NCBI GenBank assembly: GCA_963627995.1
Contig: CAVGCV010000003.1
Span: 172,146 to 236,145, forward strand
Source: UBA3839 sp963627995
GTDB lineage: Bacteria > Bacteroidota > Bacteroidia > Bacteroidales > Bacteroidaceae
Length of the DNA stretch: 64,000 nucleotides
Direction: 5' to 3'
Position numbers and translations under genes: made by a program. This document shows positions 16,489-26,463 of this stretch, in pieces (the stretch's first letter is position 1; each line of letters begins with the position of its first letter). The notes below the pieces were generated by a model, which was not told where the DNA came from, did not search any database, and was given only the letters and a program-made list of their open reading frames with translations.

Positions 16489-19400
16489 TTAGTACTCTCC
16501 CCACGACTTTATGGCGATGTCGTCGAGACTTTTCGTGCAGAAGGCGTCGATGAACGCCGAGGCCAGGCGCGGATTGGTGATAAGCGGAATGTTGAGGTCT
16601 ATCGCAGAGCGGCGGATTTTGTAGCCATTGGAAAGTTCGCCCACGGTGAGGTCTTTCGGCACGTTCACCACCATGTCAATCTCGTGGCGGTGGAGTAGGT
16701 CGAGAGCCTGCGGCTGTAGCGGCGCCTCGCTGGGCCAGAAGACGAGCGTGTTCTCAATGCCGTTGTCGGTGAGGTAGCGCGACGTGCCGCCCGTGGCGTA
16801 AATCTTGTAGCCGTGCTCCACAAGCTGGCGTGCAGCGTCGAGCATCTCGGCTTTCTGCTTGGCGCTGCCCGTGGAGAGCAGGATGTTCTTCTTTGGTATG
16901 CGGTGTCCGACGGAGAGCATGGACGTAAGCAGGGCCGAGTCCGTGTCGTCGCCCAGGCATCCCACTTCGCCTGTGGACGACATGTCGACGCCCAGCACGG
17001 GGTCGGCATTCTGCAGGCGGTTGAACGAGAACTGGCTCGCCTTGATGCCAACGTAATCGAGGTCGAAAAGATTCTTCGACGGGCGCTCCACCGGGCAGCC
17101 GAGCATGATTTTCGTAGCTATTTCGATGAGGTTGATTTTCAAGACCTTCGAAACGAACGGGAAAGAGCGCGACGCGCGGAGGTTGCACTCGATGACGCGC
17201 AGGTGGTTCTGCTCCGCAAGGAACTGAATGTTGAAAGGCCCTGAGATGTTCAGTTCCCTCGCAATCTGACGCGACACCTTCTTTATCTTGCGGACGGTCT
17301 CGACGTAGAGTTTTTGCGGCGGGAATTGGATGGTGGCGTCACCAGAGTGAACGCCGGCAAACTCAATGTGCTCCGAAATGGCGTAAGCGATGATTTCGCC
17401 GTTCTTCGCCACGGCGTCCATCTCTATCTCCTTGTTGTGTTCGTGGAACTTCGACACGACAACGGGATGTTTCTTCGACACATTGGCAGCCAGTTTCAAG
17501 AAGCGTTCCAGCTCATCCTGATTGGAGCAGACGTTCATTGCCGCTCCGGACAGCACGTAGGACGGACGCACCAAGACGGGGAAGCCGACGCGCTCAATGA
17601 ACTCATTGATATCGTCCATCGAAGTGAGCGCGCTCCACGCGGGCTGATCCACGCCGATACGTCCGAGCATTTCGGAAAACTTCTCACGATCCTCGGCGTT
17701 GTCGATGCTCTTTGCCGACGTGCCCAAAATGGGAACATCCTCCGCATCGAGACGCATGGCAAGGTTGTTCGGAATCTGTCCGCCCGTGCTGACAATCACG
17801 CCGTTCGGCATCTCCAATTCGTAGATGTCCATGACGCGCTCGAATGTGAGTTCGTCGAAATAGAGGCGGTCGCACATGTCATAGTCCGTCGAAACAGTCT
17901 CAGGATTGTAATTGATCATGACGGAACGATAGCCCTCCTTGCGAATGGTGTTGAGCGCCTGCACACCGCACCAGTCAAATTCCACCGAAGAGCCGATGCG
18001 ATATGCGCCCGACCCGAGTACGATGATGGACTTTTGGTCGTGCTCGTAGTCGATATCGTGTGCAACGCCGCTGTACGTGAGGTAAAGGTAGTTCGTCTGC
18101 GCAGGATATTCTGCGGCAAGAGTGTCAATCTGTTTAACAACGGGAGTAATGCCCATCGCTTTGCGCGCATCGCGCACTTGTTTAATGGCAATTTCCGAGT
18201 CCACCTGCGCTTCCAGCCCTATGGCACGTGCGATTTGGAAGTCGGTAAAGCCTTGCACCTTTGCCAGCCGCATGAGCTCTGCATCGACATTGGCCAAAGC
18301 TCCTTTCTTCTGCAACTCCACATAGGTGTTTCGGATGTTTTGGAGTTTTTGCAAAAACCAATTGTCGATTTTCGTCAGTTCGTGTATCTGCTCGACGGTG
18401 TAGCCGAGGTGTAGGGCTTTCTCGATAATGAGTACGCGCTTGTCGGTTGGTGCTTTCAAGGAATTATCGATGTCTTCAATCTGAAGCTCCTTGTTGCCGA
18501 CAAATCCATGCAGCCCCTGTCCAATCATACGGAGACCTTTCTGAATGGCCTCTTCGAATGTGCGTCCAATGGCCATCACTTCGCCTACGGACTTCATGGA
18601 AGAGCCGAGTTCGCGATCGACACCACGGAACTTGCCAAGATCCCAGCGCGGAATCTTGCAAACCACATAGTCGAGCGCAGGTTCGAAGAACGCGCTGGTG
18701 GTTTTCGTCACAGAGTTCTTCAGTTCAAAAAGTCCATAGCCGAGTCCAAGTTTCGCCGCAACAAAAGCCAAAGGATACCCCGTTGCTTTGGAAGCCAAAG
18801 CGGAAGAACGCGATAGGCGCGCATTCACCTCAATGACACGATAGTCCTCTGATTTCGGATCGAAAGCGTACTGCACATTACATTCGCCCACAATGCCGAT
18901 GTGACGGATTATCCTTATGCTCAGTGCGCGCAGCTTGTGGTACTCGGAATTTGTCAGAGTTTGAGATGGCGCAATCACTATCGACTCGCCCGTATGAATG
19001 CCCAACGGGTCGAAATTCTCCATGTTGCAGACGGTAATGCAGTTGTCATACTTATCCCGCACAACTTCGTACTCAATCTCTTTCCAGCCTTTCAAACTTT
19101 TCTCCACGAGGACTTGTGGAGAGAATGAAAATGCTTTCTCTGCAATTTTATTGAGTTCTTCCTCGTTGTCGCAGAAACCCGACCCCAAACCGCCTAATGC
19201 GTAAGCTGCACGAATAATGACAGGATAGCCTAATTCTTTGGCCGCGCTGCGGGCCGCTTCAATGTCGGAGCACGCTTCGCTCTTGATAGTCTTCACCTCA
19301 ATTTCATCCAACTTCTTGACAAATAGTTCGCGGTCTTCTGTATCAATAATAGCCTGCACAGGCGTTCCGAGTACCTGCACATCATATTTCTCCAGAATCT

Positions 19401-19713
19401 TTTGCTTATAGAGCTCAACGCCACAGTTCAATGCCGTTTGTCCACCAAATGCGAGTAAAATTCCCTGTGGCTTTTCCTTTTGGATGACTTTTTCCACAAA
19501 AAAGGGGGTAACGGGGAGAAAGTATATTTGATCTGCCACACCCTCGGATGTCTGAACCGTAGCAATATTCGGATTGATAAGAACGGTCTCAATGCCCTCT
19601 TCCTTTAAGGCCTTGAGGGCTTGCGAACCAGAATAGTCGAACTCTCCGGCTTCGCCAATCTTCAATGCGCCTGAACCTAATATCAGGACTTTCTGTATTT
19701 GGGAGTCAATCAT
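16489..19713 (-). CDS. carB: Carbamoyl-phosphate synthase large subunit
   Basis: 1074 residues, the standard size. The enzyme makes carbamoyl phosphate from bicarbonate, 2 ATP and ammonia tunnelled from CarA, for pyrimidines and arginine. The sequence shows two homologous ATP-grasp halves: the first begins KVLILGSGALKIGEAGEFDYSG, the second IIVLGSGAYRIGSSVEFDWCG. Each has an R-x-S-R-S-type motif (RLSRSSALASKATGYPLA and RASRSFPFVSKVL). An MGS-like allosteric domain follows (LSVGHRIPKKNILLSTGS onward). The ATG at 19713 (MIDSQIQKV) was preferred to 19761. carA lies 87 bp upstream on the same strand. Confidence 0.97.
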   Translation of the reverse strand: MIDSQIQKVLILGSGALKIGEAGEFDYSGSQALKALKEEGIETVLINPNIATVQTSEGVADQIYFLPVTPFFVEKVIQKEKPQGILLAFGGQTALNCGVELYKQKILEKYDVQVLGTPVQAIIDTEDRELFVKKLDEIEVKTIKSEACSDIEAARSAAKELGYPVIIRAAYALGGLGSGFCDNEEELNKIAEKAFSFSPQVLVEKSLKGWKEIEYEVVRDKYDNCITVCNMENFDPLGIHTGESIVIAPSQTLTNSEYHKLRALSIRIIRHIGIVGECNVQYAFDPKSEDYRVIEVNARLSRSSALASKATGYPLAFVAAKLGLGYGLFELKNSVTKTTSAFFEPALDYVVCKIPRWDLGKFRGVDRELGSSMKSVGEVMAIGRTFEEAIQKGLRMIGQGLHGFVGNKELQIEDIDNSLKAPTDKRVLIIEKALHLGYTVEQIHELTKIDNWFLQKLQNIRNTYVELQKKGALANVDAELMRLAKVQGFTDFQIARAIGLEAQVDSEIAIKQVRDARKAMGITPVVKQIDTLAAEYPAQTNYLYLTYSGVAHDIDYEHDQKSIIVLGSGAYRIGSSVEFDWCGVQALNTIRKEGYRSVMINYNPETVSTDYDMCDRLYFDELTFERVMDIYELEMPNGVIVSTGGQIPNNLAMRLDAEDVPILGTSAKSIDNAEDREKFSEMLGRIGVDQPAWSALTSMDDINEFIERVGFPVLVRPSYVLSGAAMNVCSNQDELERFLKLAANVSKKHPVVVSKFHEHNKEIEMDAVAKNGEIIAYAISEHIEFAGVHSGDATIQFPPQKLYVETVRKIKKVSRQIARELNISGPFNIQFLAEQNHLRVIECNLRASRSFPFVSKVLKINLIEIATKIMLGCPVERPSKNLFDLDYVGIKASQFSFNRLQNADPVLGVDMSSTGEVGCLGDDTDSALLTSMLSVGHRIPKKNILLSTGSAKQKAEMLDAARQLVEHGYKIYATGGTSRYLTDNGIENTLVFWPSEAPLQPQALDLLHRHEIDMVVNVPKDLTVGELSNGYKIRRSAIDLNIPLITNPRLASAFIDAFCTKSLDDIAIKSWGEY

Positions 19714-19800
19714 TTTCTTTCTTGAATGTGGAATAAATGGATGTATGTGGAATATACACAAAAAGACACTTCATAATAAGATGGTCACATCAGCAAACAC

Positions 19801-20877
19801 TTAAAGAAGTTTTACAAAGTCGTCAAACAGGAACTCTGTATCGACAGGGCCGGACGCTGCCTCTGGATGAAACTGCGCTGAAAACCAAGGATTCTTCTTA
19901 TGGCGTATGCCTTCATTCGACCCGTCGTTCATGTTGATAAAAAGAGGCTCCCAATCTTTGCCCAAAGATTGATTGTCCACAGCGTAACCATGGTTTTGGC
20001 TTGTAATGAAACAGCGATTCGTTCCCACCTGACGAACAGGCTGATTATGAGAACGGTGTCCATATTTCAGCTTGAAGATACTTGCCCCTCCAGCCTTTGC
20101 CAATAGCTGATTGCCCATACAGATTCCAAAAATCGGTAAGCTCGGATGTTTCTGCATAGCCTTTCGAATATTAACAACCGTCTCAGCGGCTGTATCTGGG
20201 TCGCCAGGGCCGTTGGCAAGAAAAAGTCCGTCGTAGTTGATTTCTGAAAAATCATAATTCCATGGTACACGGATCACCTCAACGCCTCGTTTGAGCAGAC
20301 AGCGGATAATATTTTGCTTAACACCACAATCCACGAGAACAACCTTTTTATCTGCGCCTTCATTATAGTGAATAATTTCTTTACAAGAAACTTCTGCTAT
20401 ATAATTCACACCCTCATACTGTGCTGAGGGAACATTGTCGGGTTCATCATCAAAAATGATTTTTCCCATCATCACACCATGTTCACGTAATACTTTCGTC
20501 AGTTCTCGCGTATCAACACCTGTCACTCCTGGTATGTGTTCACGCTTTAACCAAGAAGCTAAACTTTCTTTTGCATTCCAATGCGAGTATTCCGTACTAT
20601 AATCGCTTACGATAATGGCCTCTGCATGGATTTTTTCACTTTCCATATAGGTGGCAAGACCATTGCTTTCAAATGAAAAACCTGGCATGCCGTAATTGCC
20701 AACAAGAGGGTAGGTGAGTGCCATGAGCTGGCCCGCGTAAGATGGGTCTGTCAAGCTCTCCGGATACCCCGTCATAGCCGTATTGAATACAACTTCTCCG
20801 GCAACCGGCTTTTCGTATCCGAACGACTTACCATGGAACTGAGTTCCGTCATCCAATATCAATGTTATGTTTCTCAT
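19801..20877 (-). CDS. carA: Carbamoyl-phosphate synthase small subunit
   Basis: 358 residues, slightly shorter than E. coli CarA (382). The class I glutamine amidotransferase supplies ammonia to CarB. The N-terminal CPSase domain (FNTAMTGYPESLTDPSYAGQ) is followed by the amidase domain with nucleophile Cys253 in FGICMGNQ and the His337/Glu339 pair in AQFHPEAA. I chose the ATG at 20877 (MRNITLILDDG) because it is the conserved start; an in-frame start at 20925 would run into the preceding gene. It lies 44 bp downstream of the PurF-like gene. Confidence 0.96.
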   Translation of the reverse strand: MRNITLILDDGTQFHGKSFGYEKPVAGEVVFNTAMTGYPESLTDPSYAGQLMALTYPLVGNYGMPGFSFESNGLATYMESEKIHAEAIIVSDYSTEYSHWNAKESLASWLKREHIPGVTGVDTRELTKVLREHGVMMGKIIFDDEPDNVPSAQYEGVNYIAEVSCKEIIHYNEGADKKVVLVDCGVKQNIIRCLLKRGVEVIRVPWNYDFSEINYDGLFLANGPGDPDTAAETVVNIRKAMQKHPSLPIFGICMGNQLLAKAGGASIFKLKYGHRSHNQPVRQVGTNRCFITSQNHGYAVDNQSLGKDWEPLFINMNDGSNEGIRHKKNPWFSAQFHPEAASGPVDTEFLFDDFVKLL

Positions 20878-20921
20878 ATTATGATTGTTTTTTTGTGTGT
20901 TATTTTTTTTGACCTCTGTTG

Positions 20922-22877
20922 TCAATCCTTAAAACAGATGCAGGGATTGAGCTCGTCGATATGTTCTTCATACCAGTTGATGTAAGCCTGATTCACCAGT
21001 CTTACACCACCGGGAGTAGGGTAGTTGCCCGAAAAATACCAATCGCCCGGATGATTTGGACACGCTTGATGAAGTCCTTCAAGGCTTTGATATACAATTT
21101 CAATCTCACTCTCCACCTCTGACGCACGAAGCATCCTCACCATCTGTTGGGAAATTTCTTCAGCAGTGAATGGACGATAAATATCTTTGACATAGTTCAC
21201 CATTTCCTGCTTATAGGAAATTGCCTTATGGAAATCTTCCTCAAAAAGTTCTTCGTAATGCGAAATCTGTGCCTTACACTTATCATAGACATCATGCAGA
21301 ATATGCGTTAGTCCTTTAATTTTGAGAAGTTCGACAGCCGCTCTGAATGCGATAAATTCAGACATTTTCGACATATCTATGCCATAGTAGTCGGGATAAC
21401 GAACTTGTGGAGACGAAGAAACAATGACAATCTTTTTCGGATGAAGACGGTCAAGAATGCGAATGATGGATTCCCTAAGGGTTGTTCCACGTACGATGGA
21501 ATCATCTATCACAACAAGATTGTCAACATAGGGCGTGAGCGATCCATAAGTAATGTCATAAACATGTGCGGCGAGATCATTACGTGAATTACTTTCCGTA
21601 ATGAATGTCCTCAATTTAATGTCCTTAATCGCAACTTTTTCACTCCTCACACGAGAAGATAATATGCCGGTTAATTCCTCATGGGTAGGTATATGATCCA
21701 AACTTTCTATGGCCTGAACTTTTAAGTCATTGACATAAGTCTTAAAACCATTAAGCATTCCATAGAAAGCGACTTCTGCCGTATTTGGGATGAATGAGAA
21801 AACAGTATGATCAACATCCTTATTGATGGCGTTAAGTATTGGATGTAAGAGCTGTTCCCCTAAGGCTTTTCTCTCCTTATAAATATCTATATCAGAACCT
21901 CGACTAAAATAAATCCTCTCAAAGGAACAGGCTTGATTGTCTTTCTGTTCTATAATAGAGGAAAACCTTACATTTCCATCTTTTGAAGCTATAATAGATT
22001 GTCCAGGTTGAAGTTCTCGAATTTGTTCATGCTCAAGGCAGAATGCAGTCTGAATCACGGGACGTTCAGAAGTTACGACCAAGACTTCATCATCACAATA
22101 ATAAAAAGCAGGACGTATTCCCCATGGGTCGCGCATGGCGAACATTTCTCCACTTCCTGTCTGTCCGCAAACAACATATCCGCCATCCCATAATGGAGCT
22201 GATGTGTGAAGGACATTTTCCAAATGGATGTTATCCTCTATATAATTGGTAATATCACAACCTGAAAGCCTCCTTTCTTGTGCTTCAACAAACAAGCGTT
22301 CAGATTCCCGATCCAAACGGTGGCCAATCTGTTCCAACAAGATATAGGTATCACTGTAAATACGTGGATGTTGTCCTCTTTTTGTGATTTCGGCAAACAC
22401 TTCATTTACATTGGTCATGTTGAAGTTTCCACAAATACAGAGGTTCTTTGCACGCCAATTATTACGCCGTAGAAAAGGATGGACAAAAGACAATCCACTT
22501 TTTCCAGTCGTAGAATAGCGCAAATGCCCCATATACAACTCTCCAGCAAATGGTAGATTTTGTTTAGCAAAATCTACGTTGTTGATTTGTTCTGGCGAAT
22601 AGTAGGTATTGAAAGTTCTATGAACATTTGTAAAGACCTCCGTTATCGCACCAGATCCAAGAGCCTTTTCACGAAACATATATTCGTTTCCAGGATTTGC
22701 CTGAAGCTTCACACAACTGATTCCTGCTCCCTCTTGTCCTCGGTTATGCTGCTTTTCCATCATCAGGTACAGCTTATTGAGTCCATACTGCCAAGTCCCA
22801 TATTTTTGTTGGTAGTACTCAAGAGACTTACGAAGGCGAATCATGACTATTCCGCATTCATGTTTGATTTTTTCCAT
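20922..22877 (-). CDS. PurF-like amidotransferase (class II GATase plus phosphoribosyltransferase domain)
   Basis: 651 residues, roughly 150 longer than a typical PurF. The N-terminal half is a class II glutamine amidotransferase: Cys8 in HECGIVMIR is the expected nucleophile after a short propeptide, followed by NRGQEGAGI, LYMGHLRYSTTG and a GNFNMTN motif. The C-terminal part is a type I phosphoribosyltransferase with the PRPP loop VVIDDSIVRGTTLRESI. The simple reading is amidophosphoribosyltransferase, the first step of purine synthesis. Because of its length and its place between glmS and carA, a paralogue with another acceptor remains possible. It is flanked on the same strand by glmS (60 bp) and carA (44 bp). 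Confidence 0.8.
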   Translation of the reverse strand: MEKIKHECGIVMIRLRKSLEYYQQKYGTWQYGLNKLYLMMEKQHNRGQEGAGISCVKLQANPGNEYMFREKALGSGAITEVFTNVHRTFNTYYSPEQINNVDFAKQNLPFAGELYMGHLRYSTTGKSGLSFVHPFLRRNNWRAKNLCICGNFNMTNVNEVFAEITKRGQHPRIYSDTYILLEQIGHRLDRESERLFVEAQERRLSGCDITNYIEDNIHLENVLHTSAPLWDGGYVVCGQTGSGEMFAMRDPWGIRPAFYYCDDEVLVVTSERPVIQTAFCLEHEQIRELQPGQSIIASKDGNVRFSSIIEQKDNQACSFERIYFSRGSDIDIYKERKALGEQLLHPILNAINKDVDHTVFSFIPNTAEVAFYGMLNGFKTYVNDLKVQAIESLDHIPTHEELTGILSSRVRSEKVAIKDIKLRTFITESNSRNDLAAHVYDITYGSLTPYVDNLVVIDDSIVRGTTLRESIIRILDRLHPKKIVIVSSSPQVRYPDYYGIDMSKMSEFIAFRAAVELLKIKGLTHILHDVYDKCKAQISHYEELFEEDFHKAISYKQEMVNYVKDIYRPFTAEEISQQMVRMLRASEVESEIEIVYQSLEGLHQACPNHPGDWYFSGNYPTPGGVRLVNQAYINWYEEHIDELNPCICFKD

Positions 22878-22937
22878 TACTGCTAAACTTTAACTTTTGA
22901 TTGTGCCCATAAGTTCACCTCGCAACAATTGTTTTTA

Positions 22938-24785
22938 TTATTCAACAGTTACAGACTTTGCCAAATTACGTGGCTGATCAACGTCCTTCCCTTTACAAAT
23001 AGCAATGTGATACGCCAACAATTGCAATGGTATTGTTGTCAGCAGGGGTTCCAGACATTCTAAAGTCTGCGGAATTTCTATGTATTCGTCAGCTAATTCT
23101 TTCATTTTTTCATCACCCTCCGAAATTAAGGCGATAACCCGTCCATGGCGCGCCTTTATTTCTTGTATATTGCTCATCAGTTTGTCATACAAAGGATTCT
23201 TGGTAGCCACGATTACGGCAGGCATTTCTTCGTCTATAAGCGCAATGGGGCCATGCTTCATTTCCGCAGCAGGGTAACCTTCCGCATGTATATAGCTGAT
23301 TTCTTTGAGTTTCAATGCGCCTTCAAGCGCAACAGGATAATTATAACCACGACCAAGATACAGGAAATTATGGGCATAGGTAAATATTTTTGAAATTTCC
23401 TGGATTCGGTCATTTTGCTTTAGTAATAGTTCTTGTTTGGTTGGAATCTCATGAAGTCCTTGCACAAGCCGAACATAATCTTCATTTTTTATAGTTCCCC
23501 GAGCTTTCCCAAGAGCGAGAGAGAGCATTGTCAGCACAACAACTTGCCCTGTAAAGGCTTTAGTAGAAGCAACACCTATTTCTGGTCCGACATGGATGTA
23601 AGAACCTGTATCAGTAGCGCGTGCAATAGATGAGCCAATCGTATTACAGATTCCGTAAATAAATGCTCCATGCTGTTTGGCAAGTTCCACGGCAGCCAAT
23701 GTATCAGCAGTTTCTCCTGACTGAGAGATGGCAATCACCACATCCCGAGAATCAATGACAGGATTGCTATAGCGGAACTCAGATGCATATTCCACTTCTG
23801 ACGGTATTTGGCAGATACATTCAAACAATTGTTTACCTATCAACCCTGCATGCCAACTTGTGCCACATCCTACAATAATGATCCGTCGGGCATTGATGAG
23901 CTCCTTTTTATAATCAATAACAGCCGAGAGGGTAACATTGTTTACATCAATGTTTACACGTCCACGCATGGAATCTTTAAGACATTCGGGCTGTTCAAAA
24001 ATTTCCTTTAACATGAAATGCGGATATCCACCTTTTTCTATTTGTCCAAGGTTGAAATCCACAGTTTTGATTTCATGGTTGAATTTTTCATTGTTTATAT
24101 TAAAAAAATCTACTTTCTTATCCCCTCGTTTGATGACAGCAATATCTTTGTCTTCTAAATACACCACTTTATTAGTGTACTCGATAATAGGAGAAGCATC
24201 TGAACCAATGAAAAACTCATCCACCCCAATACCAATGACAAGGGGGCTACTCTTTCGAGCCGCAATAATTTCATTAGGATTATTCCTGTCGAGAAGGGCT
24301 ATGGCATAAGCACCAATTACTTGTCTCAATGCTATTCTCACCGCTGTCAGCAGATTACACTTTTTCTTGTTTTTTACATATTCTATAAGTTGAACAAGAA
24401 CCTCTGTATCTGTGTTACTGGTAAAAACAACACCTTTTTTCTGTAAGTTTTCTTTCAGAACCGCATAGTTTTCAATAATACCATTATGAATGATTGCCAA
24501 ACAACCCGAAGTCGAGACATGAGGGTGGGCATTGGCTGTACTTGGTTCCCCATGGGTCGCCCATCGTGTATGCGCTATGCCAATCGTCCCACTAATGTCT
24601 TTATCTCTTACATAGGCTTCCAAGTCCAAAACCTTTCCTTTGGTCTTGTAGATCTTGAGTTCGTTTTTGCTTGTAATAAGAGCCATTCCTGCACTATCAT
24701 ACCCTCTATATTCAAGACGCTTGAGACCATTGATTAGCACTGGATATGCGTCACGCTTACCGAGATAACCTACAATACCACACAT
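22938..24785 (-). CDS. glmS: Glutamine--fructose-6-phosphate aminotransferase (isomerizing)
   Basis: 615 residues, full length. The enzyme converts fructose 6-phosphate and glutamine to glucosamine 6-phosphate for peptidoglycan and LPS. The N-terminal class II amidase starts MCGIVGYLG with nucleophile Cys2, then HTRWATHGEPS and HNGIIENY. The C-terminal half has two SIS sugar-isomerase domains (GCGTSWHAG and SQSGETADT) and ends DQPRNLAKSVTVE, the conserved C-terminal loop. The leader between the spt terminator and the glmS start is only about 65 nt and shows no glmS ribozyme. Confidence 0.97.
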   Translation of the reverse strand: MCGIVGYLGKRDAYPVLINGLKRLEYRGYDSAGMALITSKNELKIYKTKGKVLDLEAYVRDKDISGTIGIAHTRWATHGEPSTANAHPHVSTSGCLAIIHNGIIENYAVLKENLQKKGVVFTSNTDTEVLVQLIEYVKNKKKCNLLTAVRIALRQVIGAYAIALLDRNNPNEIIAARKSSPLVIGIGVDEFFIGSDASPIIEYTNKVVYLEDKDIAVIKRGDKKVDFFNINNEKFNHEIKTVDFNLGQIEKGGYPHFMLKEIFEQPECLKDSMRGRVNIDVNNVTLSAVIDYKKELINARRIIIVGCGTSWHAGLIGKQLFECICQIPSEVEYASEFRYSNPVIDSRDVVIAISQSGETADTLAAVELAKQHGAFIYGICNTIGSSIARATDTGSYIHVGPEIGVASTKAFTGQVVVLTMLSLALGKARGTIKNEDYVRLVQGLHEIPTKQELLLKQNDRIQEISKIFTYAHNFLYLGRGYNYPVALEGALKLKEISYIHAEGYPAAEMKHGPIALIDEEMPAVIVATKNPLYDKLMSNIQEIKARHGRVIALISEGDEKMKELADEYIEIPQTLECLEPLLTTIPLQLLAYHIAICKGKDVDQPRNLAKSVTVE

Positions 24786-24851
24786 AATGTCATCTTTAAT
24801 TTGAGACGAAAGTCACTTACTTAGAGACTGATGAAAGTATTAGACACAAAA

Positions 24852-24896
24852 AATGTCAAATATCAATGAGCAATTCTTTTTTTGATATTTGACATT
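24852..24896 (-). terminator. Rho-independent terminator of spt
   Basis: 15-bp perfect inverted repeat (24852-24866 with 24882-24896) with a 15-nt loop, followed on the minus strand by TTTTTTGTG. It lies just downstream of the spt stop and before glmS. Confidence 0.9.
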
Positions 24897-24909
24897 CTTT
24901 TCACAATGC

Positions 24910-26097
24910 TTATTTGATAATATTTAGTTGTTTGAAACTATCCACTAATGCAGAAACACATGTATCAACCTGTTCTTTTGTATGGGTTGCCATCAATGCC
25001 ACCCGAACCAACGTATCTTGAGGTGCACAAGCTGGAGGAATAACAGGATTGATGAAAATGCCCTTGTCAAAAGCGATTTTAGTTACTTCAAAAGTTTTTC
25101 CTGCATCACGAACGTATAATGGTATGATTGGACTTTCCGTTTCACCAATTTCGAATCCTGCTTGCTTAAATTGTTCGAGTGCATATTTTGTTATTTTCCA
25201 TAAATTTTCCTGTCGTTCAGGTTCAGATTTTATAATATGCAATGCTTCAAGTGCAGCAGCTGTCGCAGCAGGAGTGTTCGATGCAGAGAAAATGTAGGTT
25301 CGGGAGTTGTGTCGAAGCCAATTGATAGTATCACTGTCAGCCGCCACAAAGCCACCAATACTTGCAAGAGATTTGGAGAATGTGCCCATGATTAAATCCA
25401 CATCCTTTGTGACCCCATAATAGTCGCACACACCCCGCCCGTTACGGCCAAAGACTCCCAAGCCATGAGCTTCGTCCACCATGACACTGGCATTATACTT
25501 TTCTTTAAGTTCGATAATTTGGGGGAGTTTAGCCAAATCACCCTCCATGGAGAACAATCCATCCGTAACAATCAACTTGATGGCATCTGGACGGCAACGT
25601 TTCAATTCGCGTTCCAAATCGTCCATGTCGTTGTGCTTATAATGGAAAAAGGTGGAAACAGAAAGCCGCCGACCATCAACAATGGAAGCATGGTCTCGAT
25701 CGTCTCCAAGAATATAGTCATTGCGACCTGTTAAGCAGGAGATGACGCCAGAATTCACCGTAAATCCTGTAGAATAAACCAAGGCTTCGTCTTTGCCTAC
25801 AAAATCAGCTAATTCTTTCTCCAATTGTAAATGAAGATCCAGTGTTCCATTTAGGAAGCGTGATCCTGCGCATCCTGTGCCATATTTCTTTGTGGCATTT
25901 ACAGCTGCTTCAACAATTCTCTTATCATAAGTCAATCCCATATAAGAATTAGAGCCGAACATGAGTACTTTTTTCCCACTCATTGTCACCTCGGTATCCT
26001 GATGACTGTCAATTTCTCTAAAATAAGGATAGATTCCAGCCGCCATATATTTCTGTGGCTCTCTATACTTACTGAATTTTTCTTGCAATAATCCCAT
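24910..26097 (-). CDS. spt: Serine palmitoyltransferase
   Basis: 395-residue PLP-dependent alpha-oxoamine synthase that condenses serine with a fatty acyl-CoA to 3-ketosphinganine, the first step of sphingolipid synthesis. The start MGLLQEKFSKYREPQKYMAA and the whole length closely match the Bacteroides SPT. Visible motifs: DHASIVDG, VDEAHGLGVFG and GTFSKSLASIGGF with the PLP lysine at about 242. Related enzymes (KBL, BioF, HemA) share the fold, but the N-terminus and YPYFREID segment favour SPT. Its own terminator follows; a -7 element lies 117 bp upstream. Confidence 0.92.
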   Translation of the reverse strand: MGLLQEKFSKYREPQKYMAAGIYPYFREIDSHQDTEVTMSGKKVLMFGSNSYMGLTYDKRIVEAAVNATKKYGTGCAGSRFLNGTLDLHLQLEKELADFVGKDEALVYSTGFTVNSGVISCLTGRNDYILGDDRDHASIVDGRRLSVSTFFHYKHNDMDDLERELKRCRPDAIKLIVTDGLFSMEGDLAKLPQIIELKEKYNASVMVDEAHGLGVFGRNGRGVCDYYGVTKDVDLIMGTFSKSLASIGGFVAADSDTINWLRHNSRTYIFSASNTPAATAAALEALHIIKSEPERQENLWKITKYALEQFKQAGFEIGETESPIIPLYVRDAGKTFEVTKIAFDKGIFINPVIPPACAPQDTLVRVALMATHTKEQVDTCVSALVDSFKQLNIIK

Positions 26098-26463
26098 AAT
26101 AACTTAAGATAGTTCTCAAACAAAATCTGTTATGTTGAGAAAATGAAATGTTGCCTTGACCGTCCTATACTTTTATATTAACCGATAGATACAGGACATT
26201 CTCAAACATTGTGCAAAGGTAATAAAAAGAGTTTTAATCTTTTTCTCTTTTCTGTAAAAAACAAAACACGGTGGTACAAAAGTCTTCTTAAGTTGTTCTA
26301 TTTAGCGTACCAACAATAGGGTATTATATAAGCTATAATCATCGAAGTAAAAAATAAACACCTTGGAACAATTAAACATAATGCGCGTTATGTAATTCTC
26401 GACGCATTTATTTTTACATCGTGGCAACCGGCAAACTCTTTTCGGGAAAAGAAAAATATCTCT
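26098..26463. other. AT-rich gap between the beta-barrel gene and spt
   Basis: 366 bp without a gene. It holds the spt -7 element and, in the spt leader, the short inverted repeat TTCTCAA...TTGAGAA (about 26111-26142); TTCTCAAAC recurs near 26199. No terminator is recognised for the beta-barrel gene; only the T-rich run just after its stop (about 26446-26464, minus strand) is seen. Confidence 0.5.
26214..26221 (-). promoter_or_regulatory. spt -7 element (TACCTTTG)
   Basis: On the minus strand TACCTTTG, a consensus Bacteroidetes -7 element, implies a leader of about 110 nt. The -33 element is not clear. Confidence 0.55.

Noticed and set aside
24786..24851. glmS ribozyme or riboswitch in the glmS leader
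   Set aside because: The leader after the spt terminator is about 65 nt and no ribozyme core was recognised.
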